DNA of 64,000 nt from Glandiceps talaboti (taxonomy: Eukaryota > Hemichordata > Enteropneusta > Spengelidae): contig NC_135560.1 of assembly GCF_964340395.1 (NCBI RefSeq), forward strand, positions 10,981,098 to 11,045,097, given 5' to 3'. The notes below the pieces were generated by a model. It was given only the letters and a program-made list of their open reading frames with translations. It ran no database searches and was not told the DNA's origin. Numbering within the stretch: the stretch's first letter is position 1; each line of letters opens with the position of its first letter. The translations under genes and the position numbers were made by a program. This document shows, one piece after another, positions 36,936 through 47,854 of this stretch.

Positions 36936-39900
36936 CATGTCAAGATGCTTTTACGTCAGTTGTTCTTTGTTGCTGAAAATACTAGTCAAAATGTTCAAGG
37001 TTGCCATTGTTTTCCTCAATTATACAGTAACCCTGAGCAGATATATTATGCCCTAAATTTTTCATAATTCAGCCAGAAAATACTTGTCGTATAAGAAATT
37101 TGTCATTACCTGTCCTTTAACCCAGTTACGAGGCCCTTATGTCACACACATATTTTCTGTGACTGTACAGGAAAAAGTATCCTATGTACATAGTAGTCTA
37201 AAAACAAATGTATGTAGTTTTGAGATATTCCTTGATAGTTGACGTGTCATGTATAGATTGTCTTAGATTACTAGTATATGTGTGATGTAAATCATGAAAC
37301 AAATGCATATTTTGATTCCATTTCTGTCGCAAACAATCGAAGGTTATTCTAAGGTCAAAGATCACTTTTATAGCTTACTTTTTATGACGTCAGTATTTAC
37401 AGCCTGTGATAAGCATACAGTGACTCATTTTGTGATTAAAATTATCTGATATTACTTCATATGTGTGAGTTTCTGCTTCTTATTTCTAGAACTGGATACT
37501 GCAATATTTAGATATTGAACAGAAATAAAAAAAAAATGATTAAAACAGTAAATGGGTCAAGTAATTTGCTACCATTAAACACACAATGCATACAAACTCA
37601 TATGTTAATCAAACATTCAAATTGAAATGGGGGGGGGGGGGGTATTTAATTAATATGTGGAAAATATTGTTCTGCCAGCTTGGTGTATTTTAATTGAGCA
37701 ATATCTGACTTCATAAATGTTCTCATAACATGAAACCATCTGATGTTCATATACCCATATACCTACTATACTAATGTAAAACTGAATTTTAAATCAGATG
37801 GGTCGTAGTAGACTATGGCATATCATGTAGCTTGAACACAGCAACATTTTCTCACCTTTTCCTTACCTTTTCCATGGTACAGAAATACCGTTACAGGAAT
37901 GGCAAGAGTCGAAAATCACCACACAACTATATTCTAGGCTAAAGCAAAATCAATCAGAACTTCAGGAAATATATGTACAGTTTCCAAATACACAAAATTC
38001 AGGCCAACCAATGTAACTTCCATCTCAAATTATTCAATTACTTGTAATAATTATATTCAAATGGGTTAAAGAAACTTCTATCCTGTGAGTGTACAATGAA
38101 ATGAAAATGCCGGGAAAGTGTCAGCTAGCATTGCTGACAAGAGGCTGTATATGCGTTATGCCAGTATATGTAAATACTGTATCATCTTGGCTGTCCTAGT
38201 AATTATCTCATTGGATTATCCTACTTAGTATTCACAAGAACATTATATTGTCTGACATGTATTGTGAAGAACGACAACATAGAATTCAAAACTAAGTAAA
38301 CGTAATGATGAAAATACACGATTGGAATCTGTGAGCTATAATTCCTACATACATGTAAATGTAAAGTATAGTCATGAAAATAATTCTTATTTTTCCTCGG
38401 TCTGACAGATGAATATTACATTGCATAGCAGGATAAATATGTAATGAGATATAGTAACCATTGTTTATTAATAATTAACACATTATCATATATATTCAGT
38501 CCTCCATAGAAATTCAGTCCTACTAATGGAAAACAATTATGTATTGAATACATCTTGATATATATTTTCTTTTCTTTTATTAACGTTATGAGGAATCATC
38601 ATGCTGTATGTAAATTGTTGAAAAGTTATAATTTGTTTAATTTTTTTTTTTTAGAGAATTTCTTGTATTGTTACTGTTGTAATGGTACATTTGTTGTTGT
38701 TAGTATTCTTCTTGTTGTTTACCATACTTTATCCGCTGAAGGTACAGTATAATAAAGGTGTTATAAATCTGATAATAGAAATATGATATCGATGAAAAAT
38801 ATTAAATTTCAAATTCATTTTTTTTCTGATGAAATTTAATTTCATCAACAAACAGCGCATTAACATATCAGATACTTCTAATATATTTGGATGACTGACA
38901 GCCATCCTCATCTTTGGGCGAGGCAATGAGAATTCTACACAGTGAATGAAATTATAATTAAAAACATTTTTTTAATTAAAAAAGTAGGATAATGAATTAA
39001 TGAGAAAGCAATTATGAAAATAAACTAATATTTACATATTTTAATTAACACTTAGACAAACATCACATGATTATACATTGTTATCTGAATTGTCAGTTTC
39101 GTAATAAAGATTATTAAAAGATAAATGAGTGAAAAAATACCCTGGCAATATCAGGACTATTGAAATCTACACCACTTATAATTATAACAATACAATTATA
39201 ATTTTCACACAATAAAGAACAAAATTGAAAACTGATGACATGGTAATTTAGTATATTATTCAAATATAGTGATATATATATTTTTTTCATATTCATCCCA
39301 AACAATAGCATGTATCTCCCAGATAAATTTATTTCTCACTGTTCTGAATTAATAAGGTAATCATTTTTCATGCGTAGTTGATTATTTATAGAGAACTTGT
39401 AAAAATTGAATAAACAATGCATTTGTTTATTAATATGTTAATGAGAGAATTTCAAATCACATGTTATTCAAGGTTAGTATTGTCTTATCATTGATGAGGA
39501 GTATTTATATGTGGGTTTTGAAAATAACATACAAGGACAGCAAATCAGAAAGACTTGGTTTGATGTGTATGCGTCGTCACCCATGTTGAAGGTCTTGTAG
39601 TTCCAAACACTACTTGCCCTGCCTATTTAGCCATCATATTTTACCACCTTCCTATAATTTTGATCTGCAGAGAACCTTATTAAAACATCCCAAATAGCTG
39701 TAAATTTTCACTACTTTTCCTTAAAATTTTCCTTTCTGAATTATGTTTACTTGTCATTGATGGTTGTGTTTACACTGTGTCTGTGGGTAGATGATGTGAA
39801 TAAAGTGCCAGATTACTTGTATTTGTCAACAAATAGCCTAAGCTCTTGTTGATTATATAAAAGAACACTAAAAATAAATAGTTAAATTTACATATACAAA

Positions 39901-41660
39901 TATTACATTTAGGAGAAGTGTCAATTGCTTAATATTTTTCAAATACCTTCAAGTTAGTGTTACAATCCTTACCTGAAGCATAGCATCCTGAAAAAAAGGT
40001 TAAATATGTGATTAACTCTCACACAAACACAATTTTTAATAATGTAAAACCTTTTATTAACTCTTGAACTGCACTGATGAAAGGATAGGTTCTATTCACG
40101 GCTAGAGAGAGAAAGCTATATATTTATGTAGATGCAACATATATACAATATACTTTTAAGTGCAGAAGACTTGAAATTTAAATCCTCATTTACCAGCAAA
40201 TAACAAAATACAGAAGATTTATATGCGATGTAATCACTATATCATAATAAACATTTGTTTAAAATATTACTGATATGAATGGTTTGTGAATTTGAAGCAC
40301 CATTTTCTATAAAAAATTCATAGCCGAGTACGAAACATTTCACTTGCTGTTAGGCCTTTAAAAAAATTGTTTGGTTCCAGGTATCTGACCCCCACCTAGT
40401 TTTTCACTGCTGACCCTAAACTTTTTTTCAAGTATTTGAGAAAAAGTAAACTAAATATGCAAAAATTGTGAAGTCTGGCAAGAAATAGTGGATGTAGAAG
40501 CTGACATCAGCTTAAAAAAGACAATGTAAAACTGTTCTTGCAATCTGTAATGGCTGTACATCTGATGAGAAGAAACCAATAACACAGAGACCATATGGAA
40601 AACAATGGAAAACATAATACTACTAGCTGAACAAGACACTCACAAAAGAAAAAAAATCCAAAAGAACACCCCCCCCCCCCCCCCCCCATCTACCTACCCC
40701 ACATATTAGCTATTCTAAAATTGAGCGTAACTGGAACCACACAATTATTTTAAGTCTTAGCACAGACTAACAAGAGTAAAATTGCCATTGACACTCTGAA
40801 TACACCATTGCAAACATCTCAAAGAAGTCTGTACATCAATAGAAATCATACACCAGTAATGGCAAAAAGGTCTAAGTTGCTACAAATCATCGTAAATAAC
40901 AAGCTATATCATATGTATTGAAAGTCGTAAAAGTTGACAGAACAATGCAATACTCCGACTGTAAGGCAAACCATGTGACAACTTACTATTGTCACATTTG
41001 AGGAGTAACTTCACCACTCTCAATGTTTTTTTTTTGCTTTGAACTGTGCTACATTGACAGAGGTGACCACACTTGTTATCTCAGTTTACGACCTAAATTT
41101 TGAGACGAGAAAACTTTCAATCTTAGCAAATCCACCCACCCTCAACTCTTTAACAGAATTCCATCACTTTTGCCATGGGTTCATATATCGAACTTAAATT
41201 TCAGATTTTTTTGAGGAACTCAAGGATCAACTAATGTCACTGAGACTATCTTTTTAACGCATCTTACCTACCATATAACTCATAATGACAAAGAGTTCAA
41301 ATGGAAATCCATCTGTGTTGACCCCTTATTAGGCTCACATATCCACCAAGGTCATGTGTACTGAATAGTGGGTCAATCTGTTGACAAAGACTGAAGTGTG
41401 TCATTGTAAATTTTAGGTAAAATTTTTTAAGTTGTGCTTGAAACAAAAATTACATTCAATACTATGACAAATAGTTAATATATCATGTAGTAAGTAACAA
41501 GTCATTGAGAATGACATAGTCCCCGCTATAATTGGGTTTTAAGGAATTATCACTACTCTGATCACGCAACATTTGTGAACCTAAAACAAACAGACTTAGA
41601 TATGTTGTGTGTGCTTGTTGGACATGGAATATGCCTCCAACAATAAAGGATTGGTTGGGT
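36936..41660. other. Gene-free interval
   Basis: No exon with supportable splice sites or conserved product was seen. It holds a 15-bp poly-G run (37629), a piece of the dispersed repeat family (37040-37150) and the second TTGTTTGG TIR element (40365-40746). Open frames here are short and AT-driven. Confidence 0.5.
40365..40746. mobile_element. TIR element, TTGTTTGGTTC family, copy 2
   Basis: Same orientation and end sequences as the copy at 10127-10501 (AATTGTTTGGTTCC ... GGAACCACACAATT). It contains a run of about 25 C near 40662-40687 where copy 1 has an A-rich stretch. Confidence 0.7.
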
Positions 41661-41667
41661 ATGGGGG

Positions 41668-42607
41668 ATCATATCACGATGAAAATGAAGTCTGAGTTAT
41701 GGCTTTGGACATGGAAAATTCACAAACAAAATGGCTGCCAGGCAGCCATATTGGATCGTATCACGACGAAAATGGATATGCACATGTATGTCATAGAACA
41801 CTGTCCTAATACCAACTTTAAATGAGATCTGTTCAAGCATGTCTGAGTTATGGCTTTGGACATGAAAATTTGCAAACAAAATGGCTGCCAGGCAGCCATA
41901 TTGGATCGTATCACAACGAAAATGGATATGCACATGTATGTCATAGAACACTGTCCTAATACCAACTTTGAATGAGATCTGTTTAAGCATGTCTGAGTTA
42001 TGGCTTTGGACATGGAAAATTCACAAACAAAATGGCTGCCAGGCAGCCATATTGGATCGTATCACGACGAAATGGATATACACATGTATGTCATAGAACA
42101 CTGTCCTAATACCAACTTTGAATGAGATCTGTTCAAGCATGTCTGAGTTATGGCTTTGGACATGAAAATTCCCAAACAAAATGGCTACCAGGCAGCCATA
42201 TTGGATCGTATCACAATGAAAATGGATATGCACATGTATGTCATAGAACACTGTCCTAATACCAACTTTGAATGAGATCTGTTCAAGCATGTCTGAGTTA
42301 TGGCTTTGGACATGAAAATTCACAAACAAAATGGCTGCTAGGCGGCCATATTGGATCGTATCATGACAACAATGAATATGAACATGTATGTCATATAACA
42401 CTGTCCTAATACCAACTTTGAATGAGATCTGTTAAAGCATGTCTGAGTTAGGGCTCTAGACAGGGAAAATTCGCAAACAAAATGGTTGCTAGGCGGCCAT
42501 ATTGGATCGTATCATAAAACAAATTGACGTGCATATGTACGGCATAGTATGTTGCCCCTGTACCAAGTTTGAAAAAAATTGGTCCAGGCATCTCCAAGAA
42601 ACAGCTG
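41668..42607. repeat. 150-bp tandem satellite, about six copies
   Basis: GTCTGAGTTATGGCTTTGGA-type starts recur at 41841, 41991, 42141, 42291 and 42441, so the period is exactly 150 bp. Each unit contains the short palindrome ATGGCTGCCAGGCAGCCAT and ATTGGATCGTATCAC. Since 150 is a multiple of three, long repetitive minus-strand frames appear; they are not taken as genes. The last unit is the most diverged and ends in a different 3' module. Confidence 0.95.
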
Positions 42608-42660
42608 TGGACGGACGGACGGACGCACGGATGCACGGACGGACGGACGGACAGATGGAC
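42608..42660. repeat. GGAC microsatellite closing the satellite array
   Basis: GGACGGACGGACGCACGG units directly follow the last 150-bp unit after AAACAGCTGTGGACG. The combination looks like the 3' end of a short interspersed element from which the satellite may have grown. Confidence 0.8.
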
Positions 42661-42982
42661 TAAAAATGTTCAGTTCCAGCTTGGCAGATCATTGAAATTT
42701 GTTCTTGTCATGAGCTACATTTTCAATGATTTTCCTGGAGTGGTTTGAAATTCACAACTTTCAATGAGCAAGATGACCCCTGACCCTGAAGTGAATAAAT
42801 TGACGATATAAAATGTACAGTAATTCAGTTGATTTAAAAGCTTATCGTGGTCTGTTGGTAGGCATGGGCTCTGATTTTGTATCAGAGGGACTGTGTATCA
42901 GCTTTCCATTCACCAGTTGATGAAGGGACTGCAAACACTATACATGTGCATTGGAGCCAAACGTTTTAGGCAGTCTAAATTA

Positions 42983-43475
42983 CAGCTAAAATGATTTGGT
43001 TTGGTGTTTCACTTATGTAACATGACATTTTTTTAAATACACTCAGACACTTCTAATGCCATCTATGTTGATTATCAGTTAGAAAATAAACAGTTGCAAC
43101 CAAACATCAAGTCAATGTGTAATGTTTTCCTTAGAAACCTCTTTTACTTAGACCGTAATGACTCATCGGTCCAGGCTTATCAGCCTGCCCTAATATTTGG
43201 GGAAAGGGTGAGCAGACTGCTTCCACAATGGCTGATCTGTCAATCTAGTATTTACTGCATTGTAAAAGAATAGCAATGTAACATGACATTTTTTTAAATA
43301 CACTCAGACACTTCTAATGCCATCTATGTTGATTATCTGTTAGAAAATAAACAATTGTTCAATGTGATTGGGTAAAGGATCCTGTTGTGTGTGTTGTGTC
43401 TCTGTTATTGTTAGTCTAGAGTTGTAAAATGTAATGTCCCATGAGTGAAACACCAAACCAACATCATTTTAGCTG
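42983..43475. mobile_element. TIR element with an internal direct duplication
   Basis: Left CAGCTAAAATGATTTGGTTT and right AACATCATTTTAGCTG (with GTGTTTCACT / AGTGAAACAC) are inverted partners. ATGTGCATTGGA occurs as a direct repeat outside, at 42944-42955 and 43477-43488. Inside, a ~75-bp segment beginning AACATGACATTTTTTTAAAT is present twice (from 43019 and 43279). Confidence 0.65.
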
Positions 43476-43489
43476 TATGTGCATTGGAA

Positions 43490-46285
43490 AAGATAGCCTT
43501 TCATACTGCTTTATCAATGTAGTAGAATGTGAAAAGAAAATAATTAATTTAGAACTTAGAACTTCAGTAATAGCAGTTTGATTCCCAATGCAATGTCAGA
43601 AAGTCAAATGACCAAGAACCAAGCTATCAAAGTAGATGCAAGATATTGTTGTAATTGTATCGTTTAACCCAAATCATTCTCTGAAGTAGTAGCCTGATAC
43701 ATGGTGGCACAACACATCATATCTTACAGACTAATGTTCAAGTTGTTACATATTTCCATCATAATGATGATCATAATAAATAAATATAACTTTCAAAAAA
43801 CTGAAATTATTTCCATTTCAATATATTTAAATTTTAAAATGATATGAGTAAACCCAATCACATAAAGTCACACTGAATAAAATAAATATTTCCTGAATCA
43901 CTGGCCATTGAATGACATATATCATATAGCCTGTAACTACCTCCATAACTTTGTTGTTCAGAAAACTAGACATCAAAATAACTTAAAAATTGTGTTTTGA
44001 TTTACTCATAGACATACAAATTTGTCATTTGTCACTCATTTAAGTGATTGTGTGTTAGTAAGTGAGTAACAGTGAGTATTCTTAATGGTGAATCTTTCAG
44101 ACTAGCAGTGTACATGTATTTGATTACTAGGGGTGAAAGTTCATTGTAAACTCCATACTACTTGTGTTATACTATAGACCTTATCATTAAGTACACTGGT
44201 ACCCTATTCTATTGTTCTGTTCAACGCCCCTTTATATTGTTTATGACTGGCATTTATGTTTTTGTTTATCAATGTCATGTTTCTCAATAATTTTGTGCAT
44301 TGTCCCTCATGCTGCAATGACTCACTATTACTAGTACTATATTAGTATAGTCTGGTGTTATTGTACTAGCCTGGCATTTATACTGTATTGTATAATTTTT
44401 CATGTCAACTCATCCAAATTGTAAAAAACAAGGCTGCTTGTATTCTAAGCAGACTTTAAAGATTCATTCTTGAGGGTGGTTAGTGAGAGCGATTTGAACA
44501 GAAATTACACTTACATATTTCGAAGTCTAAGATTCCAGACTAAGTCATAACTAGTTGTTGCATGGGCATGACCTCAGTGCTAGTATTGCCAAGTATTGGT
44601 AGAAAATGTATTTTAAAAGTACCATACTTGAAAACCAATTTCATTTTCCTCTCAAAATCAGCTTATGGTTTTGTCAGAACTTTGAGATGTACTCTTATCT
44701 GTTTAGCTCTGATTCAATGTTATGTACCATAATATGTATGTTACCATGGTGACCCACATTTAGTTGCATTTTCAGCTTATTACTGATAATTTTGATAAAA
44801 ATCAGACACTTCTAGATAGGAAAATTACTGTATTTAGAAATACAATAAATAGTCTCCATGGGAGTTCTCTGAAGTCATTAATTCTATTTACTGTGACTTA
44901 AATTGGACAACATTTACATAATTTTATGGTTTCTATTTAAACTATTAAATTTTCTATAATATCATAATGGAAACACTGTACTGCTGACAGCAGTTACATA
45001 CTTTTTTACATGTAAATATTTGTGAAATACACATACATGTACATGTATGTACTAAATCTTATATAAAGTAAGTAATTTGTTCAACACACAACTATGAACA
45101 TATGTAAATGCAAAGAAAAACATAACCCATAAAATACAATATTAAAAAAACCAAACAGATTTAACCAGCCTCAAAGGTGTAACTGTGCATACAATGGCTA
45201 CAGTTTAAAGTACATGGTACTTGTAAGGTTATTAACAAAACTACTGATGTTACATAAAACCAGAGTTCTATTGTACACAGTTTTTTTGTTCAGGTAAACT
45301 TTGTGGTTCCTATACCTTATATAATATGTTTATTTGGGAATGCTGCTAAAATATCTGGAGAACTCAGGTAGATTTACCTGCTTTAATGCTTTTTATGTGC
45401 TTGGTATTGTAAAGTATGGAGTAGATCAGAGACCATTTTGACCATATCAATAATTTTGTTTTCTGTTTGAGGGCACACTGTGTATGGCTTTATGAAACAG
45501 GTTTATTATCTCATAAAGTTTCACTTTATAAATTAATTTTCAGTAGTGACCTCTCCAGGACTGAAATATAGGAAAACAAAGGAAAAGGTATTTGCATAAT
45601 AAAACAGGTTATTTATATGATATATACTAGTATTCAGCATGGAAGTACTTCCCATGTATTCAGTAACTATAGTTTTTCATCCTAGTGTACATATACAGAA
45701 GGCCTCTTCTAAACTAGACTTGCTCATTTTTATAATGAGGTTGGGCTGACTTAATATGAATATTTTTTGTAAAAGTGCTATTACTTCTGCTTATTGCCAT
45801 AACTTATAGTAATAATGTTCCAGTAATATTAACAGCCTTACTACATCCGACTAATACCAGAAATAATGAATTTGATGTTTTGGCAATATTTTGACTTTTA
45901 TACTATAAAGTACATCAGTGTTTGTAGACAAGTGATAACCATAACCATGGCAAAACAAACCACATATATGCAAAATATTTTATATACTATGGGCTTGGTA
46001 ATGACTACATATAATATCTTGCAGTTATGGCTTTATAACATGGATACTTTGAACAAATGTAACATGACAAAAATTTCCTTACCAATTCATAAAATACATG
46101 TTTATGATAAATAGAGTAATTAAAATATGCAGAACAGTAATGCTAGATGATGGACTTGAATACATGCATAAAGTCACAATAGCTTCTGCATCTGAAATGT
46201 TACTACTACAAAAGGTAGTATGATGTTATTTTATAATACGATTGTCTGAGTAGGTAATATATTTGTTTATATTCTGGGATACAAA
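43490..46285. other. Gene-free interval downstream of the ZIP gene
   Basis: No coding exon is supportable. The right part probably carries the 3'UTR of the minus-strand ZIP gene. No repeats beyond short AT runs and ACATGTACATGTATG strings (about 45030) were seen. Confidence 0.45.
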
Positions 46286-46289
46286 TTCT

Positions 46290-47345
46290 TTACACAGGTT
46301 CAGCTGATCTGTAACATGTTGGTCTAATAACATTACTATGCAGAAACAAAAGTCCACAGATGGTTGAGAATCCTAAAATAATACATAGCACTTTAAGAAG
46401 TCTATCACTTGGTGTGTTCATTTCATGTGGCAGTACTTCAAAGAATGTTACATACAAGAAAGTACCCGTTGCCAGTCCCTGCAAAACACCGTTCACTAGA
46501 CTGCTGGTGAAATCTGAGGCAGTCGCCATCACTGCGATTCCCATACCAATGCCAATAGGTGCTGCAACAGCAAAGCAAAGGATGCTGCGGAAAACTGCTC
46601 CTTTGGTGAGTCTACTCTGAACGAGATTCGTTCCCAAGCTAAAAGCTAGAAGACATTTGTGTATAATAAGAGCTGTGAAGATTTCTATCACGTCTTCGTT
46701 ATCACCTTGTAGTCCTACAGCCAGTCCTTCAAAGACAGAGTGTATCGAAAGTGCCATCAGAAGGATATATGATCTAAGTCTTGAGTGAGCATGTGGGTCA
46801 TCGTGTGAATGAGTTTCTGGTTGGCCATGGCTGTGACCATGGGCATGGCCATGACCTGTGTGTCCTTCGGGCTCATGTATATAATGGTCCCTTTGGTCTC
46901 CGAACTGGTCATCATTTCCTCTATTGTTAATAGAACCATGACTTCTACCGCTTCCATAACTCCCTTCTAGTAACGGTTTTGTGACACCTTCTTCGTGATT
47001 CGTACCACGTTCTTGACAAGTGAGAACTGTCTGTTCAACAATAACTATAAAAAATAAACCGACTGCCATAATAAACTCGGTGATCGGAAACGCTGTGTAA
47101 ACTTGCAGCTGATCGAACACTAAACTCAAGTTGTCTCGAACTGTCGGTAAAAGATCCAGTAGGCACGTTGCAAGGAACACACCGCCAGCATAACAGCTGA
47201 GAAAACTCAGCACTCGTTTCATCAGTCGTTCCCTGTTTTCCGAATTCCTGCCAAGGGTTACAAATTTAAATGGCAATAAACCGAACAACAAGTTCAAAAC
47301 CAACATTGCACATAATGCCAACACTTTGGTGATTACAACCTGCAT
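46290..47345 (-). CDS. ZIP zinc transporter, ZIP1/2/3 type, intronless, complete
   Basis: A single open exon of 351 codons with ATG at 47345. It has the ZIP layout: three N-terminal TM segments, a long cytosolic loop rich in His (HGHAHGHSHG, HSHDDPHAHS, about residues 168-190), then five TM segments. TM4 has HSVFEGLAVGLQ and TM5 has HKCLLAFSLG, the metal-binding signatures of SLC39A1/2/3. The C-terminal LQGLATGTFLYVTFFEVLPHE block matches ZIP1/ZIP3. It is expected to move zinc into the cytosol across the plasma or an endosomal membrane. Which of the three vertebrate paralogues it corresponds to cannot be settled, so no symbol is given. Lack of introns suggests an ancient retrocopy or intron loss, or an intron confined to the 5'UTR. 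Head-to-head with the THEM4-like gene. Confidence 0.95.
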   Translation of the reverse strand: MQVVITKVLALCAMLVLNLLFGLLPFKFVTLGRNSENRERLMKRVLSFLSCYAGGVFLATCLLDLLPTVRDNLSLVFDQLQVYTAFPITEFIMAVGLFFIVIVEQTVLTCQERGTNHEEGVTKPLLEGSYGSGRSHGSINNRGNDDQFGDQRDHYIHEPEGHTGHGHAHGHSHGQPETHSHDDPHAHSRLRSYILLMALSIHSVFEGLAVGLQGDNEDVIEIFTALIIHKCLLAFSLGTNLVQSRLTKGAVFRSILCFAVAAPIGIGMGIAVMATASDFTSSLVNGVLQGLATGTFLYVTFFEVLPHEMNTPSDRLLKVLCIILGFSTICGLLFLHSNVIRPTCYRSAEPV

Positions 47346-47854
47346 ACTGACTGTTTGTTCTCTAAAACGGAGAACACAAAATGATGACTGATGATGGGAT
47401 CAAAATATGTTCTGTTTGCCAGCGAGCTGTGCTTGCGTTCAATCGAAGTCGAAAGGAAACAGGTGACTGAGCATCTTATGACCTCGCAGCGACATTTACC
47501 GGATGTAGAAGGGGTTAAAATTGGAGGGTTATTTTTAGAAGGGGAATGCACTAACCACACAGTTAATTTGAACGTCTCTGTTATACAGATTCAATCACTT
47601 TTACGGTGAAAAACTCCTTTTTCACGAATTTAAGTGATCTTCTGAAGACAGTCATAATACATGGATATAAATAGTTACACTAGAGGTATTTTCGAAAAAA
47701 AAGACATCCCTTCATTGTAGTGGACTGGTCATGGGCATACATGCTCGGTGGTCGGGGTCGTTTCATCGAACGGGGAACCGAAACTAACTGACTACTGTTG
47801 TGTCAATGTACTATAAGTGTTTGACATGCAGGGACAAGATAAAGCATCTGTTTC
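47346..47854. promoter_or_regulatory. Divergent promoter region, ZIP / THEM4-like
   Basis: 509 bp separate the divergent ATGs at 47345 (minus) and 47855 (plus). The interval is richer in CpG than the flanks (for example GGTCGGGGTCGTTTCATCG). No TATA box or other decisive motif was recognised. 5'UTR lengths are unknown. Confidence 0.4.

Noticed and set aside
41697-42401. Minus-strand 50-residue-repeat protein (YDIHVHIHF...)
   Set aside because: Period 150 bp is a multiple of three, so frames stay open by chance; other frames are equally open.
41668-42607. CRISPR-like array
   Set aside because: Units are 150 bp and repeated throughout with no unique spacers, in a eukaryotic genome.
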